Assembly: GCA_910576125.1 (NCBI GenBank)
Contig: CAJTHM010000026.1
Location: 1-64,000, forward strand
Origin: Lachnospiraceae bacterium
GTDB lineage: Bacteria; Bacillota; Clostridia; Lachnospirales; Lachnospiraceae
Reading direction: 5' to 3'
Length of the DNA stretch: 64,000 nt
Below are positions 26,142 to 37,200 of the stretch, piece by piece (the first letter of the stretch is position 1; every line of letters starts with the position of its first letter). The notes under the pieces were generated by a model. That model searched no databases. It had not been told where the DNA came from and saw nothing but the letters and a program-made list of their open reading frames with translations. The position numbers were made by a program, and so were the translations under genes.

Positions 26142-26624
26142 CTACTGCACGTATGACTTGATTTTGTTATCCCGTTGGCGCCACTTCTTTATCAAACCGA
26201 TTTCTCGGTCGATAGCTTTTACATACCTGCCATAAACATTCAGGTCAACCTCAAAGGTTTCCACAACACGCTGCAGTTCTTTGATGATCTGCTCACAGTT
26301 CACAATAGCTGAAGATTGGTAATCCCTCCGCATTTCATACTCTCTCATGGTAGTCGGATAGATACTGTTGGCGGCTCTGACATTATTGGTCATGAGTGTC
26401 GCCAGATGATCTATTTCCTTCTTATGAGTCAGCATCAAATAACGGTATTTACCAAAATCCTCAACATCGTCTTTTCCATAGGCATAGCGAAGCTGGACAA
26501 AATGCTCCAAATCTTTCACTCCAAAATTTCTCTGCATGAACTCCCGCAGCATGTTGTGTACTTCCGTTGAAAATGTGATGGGCTCGAACTTTGACTCTGT
26601 CCGGTCACTTACCAGGACGCTCAT
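26142..26624 (-). CDS. avd: DGR accessory variability determinant (Avd-like)
   Basis: About 160 residues from ATG 26624, which overlaps the stop of the XkdX-like gene (TGATG). It is all helical, with an Avd-like C-terminal half: RRDYQSSAIVNCEQIIKELQ, then VYGRYVKAIDREIGLIKKWR and QRDNK. Avd forms a basic pentameric barrel that binds RT and the template RNA. At 160 residues it is longer than the classical Bordetella phage Avd (about 128). The assignment rests on this pattern plus its place directly before TR. Confidence 0.85.
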   Translation of the reverse strand: MSVLVSDRTESKFEPITFSTEVHNMLREFMQRNFGVKDLEHFVQLRYAYGKDDVEDFGKYRYLMLTHKKEIDHLATLMTNNVRAANSIYPTTMREYEMRRDYQSSAIVNCEQIIKELQRVVETFEVDLNVYGRYVKAIDREIGLIKKWRQRDNKIKSYVQ

Positions 26625-26764
26625 CAATAATCCTTACCGGTGATCTCCCGGAATTCCTCCTCTGTGATCCAGCTCATCTTTACGGCATTACGGACACGGA
26701 CTTCGTTCCACACTTTCATATCGTGATAACGTTTTACTTTCTGGTAATTCTTGCTATGTTCCAT
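26624..26764 (-). CDS. XkdX-family phage protein
   Basis: 46 residues with a strong ribosome site (GGAAAGGAG). The YQKVKRYHDMKVWNE...VKMSWITEEEFREITGKDY pattern is the XkdX signature, found after tail-fibre genes in many Firmicute phages and in the PBSX element. The function is unknown. Confidence 0.85.
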   Translation of the reverse strand: MEHSKNYQKVKRYHDMKVWNEVRVRNAVKMSWITEEEFREITGKDY

Positions 26765-26779
26765 GGTGATTCTCCTTTC

Positions 26780-27088
26780 CTAGATTTCGATCCCGGCCAT
26801 CATTGCGACATACTCGATATCGGACTGCATTTTGATTTTTTCCAGCTCTGCTGCTGAGAGGTCGCGCAGGACGAACCAGTAATCCTCTCCAACAGGAGTG
26901 ATCTGAACCAGCTCCATGTTCTCATGAATTTCTTCACCTTCTCCGTTGCGGATGGTTACGGGAGAGCAGTTCCCCTCAAAGATTGTTGTATCAATGGGAG
27001 TTCTGGAAATAAAGTTATTTCCATTGAGCCTAAGATTTCCAATCTCGGCCCCATCGGCAAGGGTGATTACATAGATTTTTTCATCCAT
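26780..27088 (-). CDS. Small phage tail-region protein
   Basis: 102 residues from ATG 27088 (MDEKIYVITLADGAEIGNLRL) with GAAAGGAAC upstream. A predicted beta-rich first half (NNFISRTPIDTTIFEGNCSPV) precedes a helical end (SAAELEKIKMQSDIEYVAMM). It lies between the DGR target gene and the XkdX-like gene, where short tail-associated proteins are usual. No defined role. Confidence 0.65.
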   Translation of the reverse strand: MDEKIYVITLADGAEIGNLRLNGNNFISRTPIDTTIFEGNCSPVTIRNGEGEEIHENMELVQITPVGEDYWFVLRDLSAAELEKIKMQSDIEYVAMMAGIEI

Positions 27089-27147
27089 TTCTATTGTTCC
27101 TTTCTTTTTTAACATGTTTTTCAGTTACCTGCATACGGTTATTAAGA

Positions 27148-27164
27148 GGGGGCACAAGGCCCCC
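27148..27164 (-). other. Hairpin downstream of VR
   Basis: GGGGGC and GCCCCC form a perfect 6-bp stem with a 5-nt loop, eight bases after the target gene stop and about 25 bases beyond VR. DGR target sites are known to need a hairpin or cruciform just downstream of VR for efficient retrohoming, so this is the likely target-recognition structure. It could also act as a terminator, though the T-run is weak. Confidence 0.7.
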
Positions 27165-27171
27165 AAATTAC

Positions 27172-28146
27172 CTAACCAACAGGGAATGGCGGACGAACCC
27201 CAAGAGAGGCCGACGCGCCGCTGCAGTTCGTATTGCCACGGCTATACACATTAGCGAAACCCGTCCCCGAAACGACGTCTCTCAACCACTGATTTTCTCT
27301 CGCCGGGTTGATGAATTTCGGGTATACAGCCATCAGAGCAAGCTGAGTCTTGTCGATTGTATAAATTGCAGGAACAGATGAACCGTCCGAAGTTGGACTG
27401 AAATGCAGATGCCCATACATCATACATTCATTCGGCAAATCGACAGTAGAATCATACCATGCTCCAGCCGAAGGTCTTCCGTTGGACACAGCATTTACAA
27501 AATACTGCCGATGTGAAAGCACGGCCGAACCAAAAGCCGCAGTAATCAATGTTTTGGCGTTTGCCAAATTTGCGGTGTACATTTTGGAACCAATATATCC
27601 ACCGGTGGTAACATTTGAGTCATTCATCGGTGCATTATACAGACTATTATCGGGCATAACGACCAGATGAGGTTTGGTAAATGCTGTGTCGCCGCAATTA
27701 TACCAGTAATTGAAATCTGCAATACGCCAAATACGATTGCCGATCTCCCAGTAATCCCCCAGGAAGAATCCTTTAAAAGAACCATCTCTAATCCTTGCCA
27801 GCTGTTCTGCGGTAATAGCAGGGCCAAGATTCTTTCCGCGGAAAGTCATTCTCCGCATTTCAACAGTTGCAAATACATCAAGAATTGCGAACAGTATATC
27901 ATTGGCTGCGATTGCCTTATTCCCGGCGGACGTTCCGACAAGAATTTTATCGTTAGCTGATAAAGTATTGACCTGGGGCAGTTCGGAAAGATTAACTCCT
28001 GACATAAACTGTTCAGAATCAAGCAGACCGATCAGAGCTTTCGCCAGATCCCCGGCCAGAATTCCTTTTGTGCCGCTTTCTCCGTCAATCAGGAAAACAT
28101 TGTCGGTTGAAAGTTTCTGCACTTTCTCATAATCTATGATTTTCAT
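27172..28146 (-). CDS. DGR-diversified phage receptor-binding protein
   Basis: 324 residues from ATG 28146 (GAGGAGGAG upstream). The N-terminal part (KLSTDNVFLIDGESGTKGIL) is the kind that attaches to the tail baseplate. The C-terminal domain ends WLRDVVSGTGFANVY...SLGVRPPFPVG, the usual end of C-type-lectin-fold DGR targets. VR covers the surface-loop positions just before the C-terminus. It should contact the host cell surface and change specificity by DGR mutagenesis. The preceding gene overlaps slightly, and expression is with the tail genes. Confidence 0.9.
   Translation of the reverse strand: MKIIDYEKVQKLSTDNVFLIDGESGTKGILAGDLAKALIGLLDSEQFMSGVNLSELPQVNTLSANDKILVGTSAGNKAIAANDILFAILDVFATVEMRRMTFRGKNLGPAITAEQLARIRDGSFKGFFLGDYWEIGNRIWRIADFNYWYNCGDTAFTKPHLVVMPDNSLYNAPMNDSNVTTGGYIGSKMYTANLANAKTLITAAFGSAVLSHRQYFVNAVSNGRPSAGAWYDSTVDLPNECMMYGHLHFSPTSDGSSVPAIYTIDKTQLALMAVYPKFINPARENQWLRDVVSGTGFANVYSRGNTNCSGASASLGVRPPFPVG
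27190..27277 (-). repeat. DGR variable repeat (VR)
   Basis: 88 nt inside the target gene, encoding about residues 290-319. Relative to TR the changes give, in protein terms, N to G, N to Y, N to S, N to R, Y to C, N to S and N to G at seven codons (10 base changes among 21 TR adenines). Non-adenine positions are unchanged. Confidence 0.97.
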
Positions 28147-28166
28147 ATTGCTCCTCCTCGTTAAAA

Positions 28167-29297
28167 TCATTTGGTTACAAATATAACTCTGGCATCAATC
28201 GGATTTCCGTTGCTGTCCAGAATAAGTTCACTCGAATGGGTGCGGCCAATTACCGCATCAATATTGCTGTCGAGAATATCTTTGTTTGAGGAGTCTTGTA
28301 CGACTCCATATGTTCTGTATCCGCTGTCATAAAGCTGATGGTATACGGCATACTCCGTTGAAAGGACTTCTGAAAATACTTCCAAAACTTTCGTCCTTTT
28401 TTGAAGATCCAGAATTTCTTTTGCCATATTAGCAGCTACATCGCTTGACAGCATTGCCTGAAGATTTTGAAACCAGCTTATAAAATCCGCCTGGCTCTGA
28501 TCTCTCCAATCAGCCATTTCAGCAGTATACCCATTGATGTATCCATAAAACCACTGCTCCCATTGCTGTTTCCAGAAAGCATTCGTACTCTCCATCTCTG
28601 CCGTTTGAGAATGAAACCAGTCCGTCCATTGTTTTTCCCATGCAAGATATGCTTCCTGAATTTCTGTTGTCTGCGCCAAAAACCAAGTTGCCCACTGTTC
28701 TTTCCAAAAGATATTGGTACGTTCCATGTCGGCTACCTGTTTTGCATAATATTCCTCCCACTGATCGCCCCACTGCGCAATGAGGTCGTCAATGTTGATG
28801 GTGTCAATAATTCCGGTAACAAACGGTGTTGCCGAAGTGCCCACCATATTCGTGATATTAGATTGCCGGATTTCTGTAACGCCAGACCCAACATATATAT
28901 ACGCCAGCGGATACTGATGAACTGCACTCGTGTTGACCATTAGAGGTCTTGCAGGATTAGTAGCCGGCGTTCCTTTTATCACTTTGATTGTATTTTCGCG
29001 GACGCTTTCCTCCGCATTTACTTCCAAAACAATGGCGTCAATTCTGTTAAGAATGATCTCCGATAACGGAACCTCGATCGGGAGCAGGGAGTCGTTCAGA
29101 GTCCATGTATGATTGAACCAGGCCCGTCCTACCCCAACTGTAACCATCATTCCGGAATTTGACTTTACGACCATGTGATCGCCGATTGACATATAAATGC
29201 CATCGCTGATAATTCCGTCAAAAATACTTGATATCTGTATTGAATTGTATCGGCGGTCATGGTTCTTCGCGTTGTAAAATCCATACGTTACACTCAT
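28167..29297 (-). CDS. Phage baseplate/tail-fibre protein with 22-residue repeats
   Basis: 376 residues. The N-terminal third (VTYGFYNAKNHDRRYNSIQI, MMVTVGVGRAWFNHTWTL) resembles baseplate upper/receptor-binding proteins of Firmicute siphophages. Residues about 170-260 are tandem units of 22 residues, each starting W-x-x-Q-W and carrying W/Y-F and Q-T-x-E (for example WEKQWTDWFHSQTAEMES), then WKQQW and WRDQ. A period of 22 (two 11-residue turns) fits a trimeric coiled-coil stalk. The C-terminus is a small beta domain. Confidence 0.75.
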   Translation of the reverse strand: MSVTYGFYNAKNHDRRYNSIQISSIFDGIISDGIYMSIGDHMVVKSNSGMMVTVGVGRAWFNHTWTLNDSLLPIEVPLSEIILNRIDAIVLEVNAEESVRENTIKVIKGTPATNPARPLMVNTSAVHQYPLAYIYVGSGVTEIRQSNITNMVGTSATPFVTGIIDTINIDDLIAQWGDQWEEYYAKQVADMERTNIFWKEQWATWFLAQTTEIQEAYLAWEKQWTDWFHSQTAEMESTNAFWKQQWEQWFYGYINGYTAEMADWRDQSQADFISWFQNLQAMLSSDVAANMAKEILDLQKRTKVLEVFSEVLSTEYAVYHQLYDSGYRTYGVVQDSSNKDILDSNIDAVIGRTHSSELILDSNGNPIDARVIFVTK

Positions 29298-29309
29298 CTG
29301 CAGAACCTC

Positions 29310-30368
29310 CTATTCCACTATGCTGAAAGTCGGGTATGTTTCATAACCAGTTGTATCCTGCGCCCTGACAATTTCAATCACCCGAACTTTCGATTCTATT
29401 CCATACTCGTTTACAATCTGAACGATATCCCCTTTATAAAAATCCTTTCCATAAACAAACGTCTGCGTGGACTCCACCTGCCCCTCAAAAGACTTGGTAA
29501 GCTGGTACTCAGAAAGTTTTTCTTTTCCTCTTTGATCCAACTGGGCATTGTATTCCGCATCAGACAATTTTCCGTCCTGTGTTTCAGACTGTATATCTCT
29601 GGCGTCCGTATAAATCTCTCTCCGGTTTAAGTCTTTCCCAGTTCCAACAATTCGTGTGCGCCTTGTTGAACCCGCATCTTCCCCTGCTACCAAAGTCACA
29701 TTTTTCAATGTTTTCTTTGACTCCAGATAATTGCTGTTAATGATATTTTCAAACTTAGGAGAAAATACAACGTAAGGATTGACTGATTGATCATAAGAAC
29801 GGTCCGCTCCGGAATAAAGACTAAATACAAACTGATTCTGCTCATTGAGCATGATCTGAAATCCAAGATTATAGGCTTTGCAAATGGTTTCTATGGTTTC
29901 GTACAGATTGTCCCCGGTATACTGAGCCCGTATCGTCAGACCCGTTATATATGGATCTTTTGATTCCTGGAATACAAACCCTGCAATCTTCCGATCTGCA
30001 ATAACCGGAGAAATAACATTTTCGGTAATCAGCTTTTTAATCCCATTTTGAAGATTTCCGTTAAGCACTGTTTGCTGCCAGACAATGCGCCGGTCCAGAA
30101 TAGATTCCAGGGAACGTCCAGATATTGTCAAATGTCCTCCGGTCTCCACTTCCGTCCCGATCTGAACTTCCTCCACAATCATCACCTGATCTGAATCCTT
30201 CAGCCAGGCATAATAGTCCTGCTTCACTGTTTTCATAAGTTCAGCATTTGCTGGTGCATAAATCTCAAAGTCTCCAAAACCATGATACCTCTCAGTCCAG
30301 ATCAGAGACTCGAAAGCATCGATTAGACAGACCTGCTGAAACTTTTCGTCCATAATCAATACTTCCAT
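29310..30368 (-). CDS. Siphovirus ReqiPepy6 Gp37-like tail protein
   Basis: 352 residues. The N-terminus DEKFQQVCLIDAFESLIWTE and YHGFGDFEIYAPAN, then MIVEEVQIGTEVETGGHLTISGRSLESIL, match the Gp37-like family (PF14594), a tail protein located after Dit in phages of this type. It is likely the baseplate hub (Tal-like N-terminal part). ATG 30368 has GAAGGAG upstream. Confidence 0.85.
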   Translation of the reverse strand: MEVLIMDEKFQQVCLIDAFESLIWTERYHGFGDFEIYAPANAELMKTVKQDYYAWLKDSDQVMIVEEVQIGTEVETGGHLTISGRSLESILDRRIVWQQTVLNGNLQNGIKKLITENVISPVIADRKIAGFVFQESKDPYITGLTIRAQYTGDNLYETIETICKAYNLGFQIMLNEQNQFVFSLYSGADRSYDQSVNPYVVFSPKFENIINSNYLESKKTLKNVTLVAGEDAGSTRRTRIVGTGKDLNRREIYTDARDIQSETQDGKLSDAEYNAQLDQRGKEKLSEYQLTKSFEGQVESTQTFVYGKDFYKGDIVQIVNEYGIESKVRVIEIVRAQDTTGYETYPTFSIVE

Positions 30369-30371
30369 AAT

Positions 30372-31289
30372 CTATACTCCTTCATATATGATTCTGTTTT
30401 CAATCTTAAACTGCAGGTTTTCTGAACCGTATTCCGCTACATAGGCAAAAATATTATCGCCTTTTGACAGCTGGAACCAGTCCGAACCTTTGTCCAGGCA
30501 GTTGAGGATATTGGTATAACGGCCTGTTCTAAGCAGCCGGATTGATTTCTCTCCCCGGACGGTTGTGATGATGATGTCATCACCGGATATGATTCCTGAA
30601 CCAGTAAGAGCTTCCAGCTTATCCGTATCGATCCGCATTACTTCCCTGGTCCCGGTATTGTAAATTGTAATGTTCCTTGCTTCTCCAATAGCGTGGATTG
30701 TGATAGTTACTCCGATCTCCGCATCCCCGTCATAATAGACTGAACGCTCCGTCTGATTTTCTATAGAGCCGAATTCAATCAAGTCCTCATCAAGGGAATT
30801 ATTATCAAACTCAAACTCAAAAAGGGGTTCCACGCCATAGAAAATAGTTACGTTATTTCCATTTTCCCCGGCCGAATAAAAATACGGGTCCGGGCATACG
30901 ATAGAGATCTGACTGGACTCATGCTCGCTGAAAATATTTGGCTCGTTGGATTCAACATACCCCTTTGTCCTGACAATCCGATTATCCGTCTCTACAAGGA
31001 AATCGAGGAACTTCTTAATCGGAAAATACTTGTAGGTTGTCTGTCTTGCGTCTTCAATCCTTGGAGCTTCGGTAAAATATAACTGCATAACGATATTTCG
31101 CTCTTCAAGCCTTGCCGAGTTATACAGCGAGCCGTCATTTGTCGCCAGATTCGTAGTATTGACATCGGCCTTAGCGGGACCAAGACCTTCTATGCTTTTG
31201 ATGAGCAAACCATGTTCGGGGTCATCATCGGCAAGGTTAATCTTGATCCATTCGCCAAGGTAATTTGTTACTGTTACTGATTTGATCAT
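30372..31289 (-). CDS. Distal tail protein (Dit), phage tail family
   Basis: 305 residues. SVTVTNYLGEWIKINLADDD and GLLIKSIEGLGPAKADVNTT at the N-terminus and a jelly-roll C-terminal half (PFFYSAGENG-type region near 150) match the siphophage distal tail protein family. It links the tail tube to the baseplate. Its start overlaps the tape measure stop by four bases (ATGA). Confidence 0.85.
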   Translation of the reverse strand: MIKSVTVTNYLGEWIKINLADDDPEHGLLIKSIEGLGPAKADVNTTNLATNDGSLYNSARLEERNIVMQLYFTEAPRIEDARQTTYKYFPIKKFLDFLVETDNRIVRTKGYVESNEPNIFSEHESSQISIVCPDPYFYSAGENGNNVTIFYGVEPLFEFEFDNNSLDEDLIEFGSIENQTERSVYYDGDAEIGVTITIHAIGEARNITIYNTGTREVMRIDTDKLEALTGSGIISGDDIIITTVRGEKSIRLLRTGRYTNILNCLDKGSDWFQLSKGDNIFAYVAEYGSENLQFKIENRIIYEGV

Positions 31290-34200
31290 GTGCTACTCAC
31301 CGCTCCCTTCATCGCCGCAAACTGGTTCTTAGTCTGCCGGTAGATATCTTTCCGGGACAGAGCTTTCGGCGAGTAGTTATTCTGCACGAAACTGTATGTA
31401 TTCGATGCAGGCTGTTGATAGTTTCCTGAAGCATTATCAGCGGCAACAGAACTAATTTTATTGTCCCTTGCGGCCGACAAAGCTTTATTATAGGAAGCCG
31501 ACATATTCAACCCCTTTGTGAACAGGGAATTGATTTCGCTGACTCCATTTTGAACATTTGTCATATCCAGAACCGGCCTGATAGTCGGCTCCGTGTCCAT
31601 CTCTCCGTTTACGATATCCGAAATATGACGGATGGCAGATTTCATCGAATCGATTGTTTCTCTGCCAAGCTCCGTACCGGCATCGCCAACACGTCTTAAG
31701 TACGCCCGGATGCCATTGATCATTCCCAAATCAACATTCTCGCCGATCTTAAAGAAAACCTTCGATGGAGAATGTTCATCAAGTTCCTTTTTAGCCTCCC
31801 GGACAGCTCTTTTCGCAGCATCAATCGCCGCATCTGCAATCTCATTGATTTTGCTTCTGATTCCATCTGCTAATCCTTGAGCTGCGTTTGCACCAACCCC
31901 TTTCAAATCATCGGCCGAAAGATTGTTTCTGAATGCATTCATAGTGGCGCTGCATACTGCCCTAGCCGTTTCTTCCGCTGTACTTTGCTTGCTTTTGATC
32001 CCGTTCGCCAAAGCCTGAACAAGCCCCTCTCCAAGTGTCTGGAACGTGGCTGTCGGTAATTCGGTCCTGAATTTTGCGACAAGCGCAACACAAAGGTTTC
32101 TTGCCGTTGCCAGCAGTAATTCCCTTTTAGCATTCATTCCATTGATGATAGCCTGGATTACATTTTGGCCGATTGTGTTGAATGTAGCGCTGGGAAGTGA
32201 AGTCCTGAATTGCTGCACCAATGCCGTACAATGATTCCTTGCCGTACTCAACAAAAGAGCTCTCTTAGCATTCAGACCATTGATAAGTCCCTGCATAACA
32301 TTCGTTTGCCCAATGGTATTGAACGTGGCGCTTGGTAATCCAGCCTGCATCGTTTGTATCAAGGTCACACACATACCGCTTATAGCAGCTACTGCCAATG
32401 GTTTCTGCGTGTTGATTCCATTGATTAAACCAGTGCCAAGACTCTGTCCAGCAGTAGTCCCAGATGCGGTCAGAGTGCCGACCTGCGCCTGCATTGTTGA
32501 TGTGACTGTTGTTAATAAAGCCGTCACTCCCTGCTGTACTTTCTCATTGGCATTTGTGAAAGCCTGAATAAATCCATCGATGCCGTTGTTCCCCATGGTT
32601 GTTAAATCACTTGCAAACCGTGTAAATCCAGACGTATCCACTCCAGATATGCCGTTCGCCATGTCCACAAGTTTCCCAAGCTCCACTATCACGGCATCAA
32701 GAAGTGCTGTGTCGATGCCAGCGATCGAATTGTAATATCCGGCAAACGACTGTCCAAACTTTTCCAGACTTTGACCGAATGCTCCAATATCGTTATCACC
32801 TGTAAACCAGCTCACAAGACCACCTGTATTCGGCAGATTATTCGCCAATTCACTGAGAGCTTTCGCCGCATTGGCCGATGCCGTGACCACAGTAGGCTGC
32901 ACGTTGGCTACATCCTGTGCATACTTGGCTATGTGAGGGCCAAATTTCTCCAGTTCCTCACCAAACTCTGAAAGGGTGTTATCGCCCATAATCAATGCTG
33001 CTAAACCACCAGAATTAGGCAAGGTCGATGCCATATCCGATAGTACCTGCGCAGCCTGAGCAGAAGCCTTCACTGCCGCCGGATCTACACCATTAACATC
33101 CTTAGCATACTTGCTGATGTGCGGGCCGAACTTCTCCAGTTCCTCACCAAATGCCGAGAGCGTATTATCGCCCATAATTTTAGCGGCCAATCCTCCTGAA
33201 TTTGGAAGTGTCGCCGCCATGTCAGCCATCATTTGTGCTGCTTCCGCTGAAGCTTTCACCGCAGCAGAATCCAGCCCTTTCACCTGATCCCCATATCTTT
33301 TAATATAAGGACCAAACTTCTCCAGTTCTGCCCCAAAATCAGACAGATTATTTTCTCCGAATATCTTTCCGGCAAGCCCTCCACTGTTAGGAAGTTTTGA
33401 TGCCATCTCAGCCAGAGCAAGCGCCGCATTAGAAGAAGCAGTTATCACTTCCGGGTTGATGCCGGCAATCTCATCAGAGTATCTCTTAAAATATGGCCCG
33501 AATTCCGCCAGTTCCTCGCCAAACTTCACAAGGCTGGTTCCTCCGGTAAACCATTTAGTCAGTCCGTCCAAAATATTAGCTGCCGTCAAGAGCAGAATCG
33601 TCTGTGCAAGAGCGTTGACTCCCTGCAGCATAGCAGGATCGATCTTTTTTGCTCCTTCGATAAATCCCTGGGCGTTAGTCATAAAATCAGTCAGGTCCTG
33701 ACCAATCTGCGGGAACTGTGCCGAAATACCGCCAAGGAATCCCCCGACAATACCACCGACAAATTTCCCGATAGCTGTACCTACACCCTGTAGTAAATCT
33801 CCTCCTTCCCCTATCAGCCACTTCAATCCCGGCAACTGAGCAAATGCACCGACAGCAGCCAAAACCAGCGACATTTCGGCAATTACTGCTCCCATGCCAA
33901 GAACACCTACCATAGCACCCGGAATAAGCCCCGCCACAGCAGAAAGTGCCAGCATAATAGCCGAAAGCAGACCGATTCCAACGATGCCTTCCAGGAGAGT
34001 CGTCGTATCAATCCCTTTCAAGGCATCCACAACACCCTTGAAGAATGCACCAATCAGATTTACAGCTGCTTTTATCAATTCTGGAAGCCTTGCCGCAATC
34101 GCATCGATGACTCCGATCAGAAAATCCATCAGGTATGTTACGATATTCGGTCCATGCTCTGCCAGAGATTTCAGAACCTCCTCGATCAATGTAAGTACAC

Positions 34201-37200
34201 CCTCAGCAATCGGCGGTGCACATTCAACTATGACGTCTACTAGGGCCAACACAATCGCTTTCACAGCACCGGCAATAGCCGTTGCGCTGTTCGCAATAAT
34301 TCCAAGCACACCGACAATCAGAATTTCCAGGGCAGCCACCAATCCCGTTACGCCGGCCACGCCGGAAACAGCAAGGGAAGCCAACCCGGCTGAAAGTGCC
34401 AATATACCGACTCCACAAGCCGCAACTGCCACCCCGAGCAATGCCAATGCCCCGGATAAACCGAGGATCGCGGGAACCATAGGACCAAGCACTGCACCAG
34501 CGATGCCTAATACCGTAAACGCACCTGCCAGAGCCAGAAGCCCCTTCCCAATCTCTGCCAAACTCATTGAGCCAAGAGCTTTTAATACTGGGGTAAAAAC
34601 TGCAAGCGCCGCCGACATAACCAGCATTGCTGATGCTCCCCCAAGAGCCCCTTTCATAGCGTTGAGCGCAATCGCAAGGATTGTCATAGAACCGGCAAGA
34701 ACAACCATGCCTTTTCCAATCTCTTCCCATTTCATACCGCCGGCATCCTGAATAACGCCTCCAATGATTTTAAGCGCTGCTGCGACTTCAACCAACCCAA
34801 GGCCAATGCCGACCATATTCTTAGGCATAAGTTTTACAGCTACTGCTACGGCTGCCAGAGCACCACCAATTCCGACCAATCCTTTTCCTATTGTTTCAAT
34901 GGACAGCGACCCGATATCTTTAATCGCTTTCCCAAATATCAACATGGCTGCTCCGATAACGGTCAAAGCCGTTGCACTGGAAAGAATATGTTTGGCTTTT
35001 CCAGCGATTACCGAGAAACCTGCCACTTCTGCAAGGATAACACCGACACCAGTCAGCCCTTTCTTTATTGTTTCAATATCCATCGACCCGAAACCAGAAA
35101 CCGACTTCTCCAAAATCAGAAGTGCCGCCGACAATTCAATGATTGCAAGTCCCTGTGTCGCTTTGAAATTTCCAAACTTTGAAGCAACCATGAATGCGGC
35201 AAGCTCCGCCATGAGTACGCCGACACCAACAAGCCCTTTTGTCAGCTTATCTGTATCTAGCGCTCCCAGTTTCCCGACAGCATTTGCCAGGATATTAATG
35301 GCTTCGGCAAACAGTATCATTGAGACCGCACTTGTCTTTATCTTCCCGCCCCATTTTGAAAGTGCCAAGGAAGCCGCCACCATCTCTCCGATCAGAACTG
35401 TTATACCGACAAGAGCTCCGGCCAACTTATCTGAATCAATACTTGCAATCTTCTTTAGAGCCGACGCAAGCACAAGAATAGCGGCCGACATTTCAATCAT
35501 CGCCATCCCAAACTTATTCAAACCCTTCTGCCCGCTCAATGTGTTATCAAACAGCGCCATAGATGCGGCCAATTCGGCAAAGAGGATGCTGATAGAAGCT
35601 AATGCCCCTCCCAGTTTATCTGAATCGATCAGTGACAACACCAAAAGTGAACCGGCAAGAACCGCAATGGAACCGGCAATCTTCATCAGTATATCCGCTT
35701 TCAGACTTGCCTGGAAATCCGCAAGGGTTTCTTTTGCTCCATTGATAGCGCCTTTGAATCCCTCTATAATACCAGCAAACCCGCCAATAGCATCATCAGC
35801 AGTGCTTTCTAATCCGGTAAGGTTCTTGATAAACTTCATGATACCTACGCCGAGACCGGTGATAATTCCGCCATTCAACAGATCAATCAGCGAATCAAAT
35901 CCTTCTCCGCGCAATGCCTTCATGATTCCGTCAACTACTTTTCCAAGAGCATCGACAATGATTCCACCCAGATTCGCCAGAACAGGAGCAGATGCCTTGA
36001 ATGCGTCAACCAATTTTCCCATCGCTTCCTTTGCGACTTCACCTATTTTTTTGAACGGCTCGATTCTTGCTTTCAGTTTATCTGCCACGCTCATAAGTCC
36101 CGATGTATCCGGAACATTGAAATGCGTTTCTGCAAATTTCTTGATTGCCACAACAGCGCCATCGATATGCCCTTTTACCGATTTGAGGATTGGACTGACT
36201 TTATCGTGGAATTTCTGTATTGTCTGGTTAAAAACATCGCTCTTCTTTGCTGCTTGGTCCAGGGATACAAGCCATTCCCCGATTTTTCCGGTTACGCTCA
36301 AAACCCCTGAGCCGAGACTTCCAAGCCCTTTTGTCATCGGAAATACTGCTTTAACGAGCGCTCCAATTCCCTGTTTCACAAGATCCAAAACCGCGAACAG
36401 ACCCTTGAAAGTATTTTTCAGGTTTTGGGAATCTTTATCGCTTAATTTCAAATGCGATGTAAACTCTTTTAGACCTTTGGTAAGGTTTATAAGCTGTTCC
36501 GATGTTGTTGCTGGAAAAATTTCACGGAACGCCTCACCAACCGGTTTAACTACACTCATCAGGCCACTGAATGCATTTTGAACGGACTCGATAAGAGCTT
36601 GCCTCCCGCCCAAATCTTTCCAACCCTGGAGCATATCGTTCCTGGCTTTCGATGATTGGTCGATGAATCCGCCGACAACCTGGCTTACAGAAGTCCATAA
36701 TACTTTGGCCTCTTCCAAATCGCCAAATAAAATCTCAAATGTCTGCGCCCATCCGGAACCTGCTGCTTCTTTCAGCGTATCCATCAGCTGGCTGAATGTT
36801 TTTACATCCTGTGCTGAGTCAAATGCTTTCTGCCCAAGCTCTTCGATAGCCTTAATCTGCTCTTCGGTATATCCGATACCCCGGAGTTTTTCCTCATATG
36901 CCTTCTTCTCCGCAGCGGTCATTTCCCGCACATCCGTTGCATAATTACCCAACGTCTGTACAAGAACATCAGTGGTCATCCATTGCGAGGAAAGAGAATC
37001 ATTAAACATGCTCGTTGCTGTGAACAAGTCAGATATCTTCCCCTGCGCATCCGTTGTTGTTGACTGATATTTATCGCCGACTTTGACAACGGTTCCCATT
37101 GCAAGGGCTGTGTCCAACAATGACTGTTTGAACTCCACAGTAGCCATGTTAGCATTTTCAATGGACTTCCAGTCTATCAGCTTGACCGCTCCTGAAGATA

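Noticed and set aside
26041..27290. TR/VR similarity as a simple gene duplication
   Set aside because: All ten differences fall on template adenines, which random drift after duplication would not give.
34764..36581. 605-residue plus-strand open frame inside the tape measure gene
   Set aside because: Low-complexity Ala/Ser/Pro/Ile composition and full overlap with the tape measure coding frame show that it is an antisense shadow.
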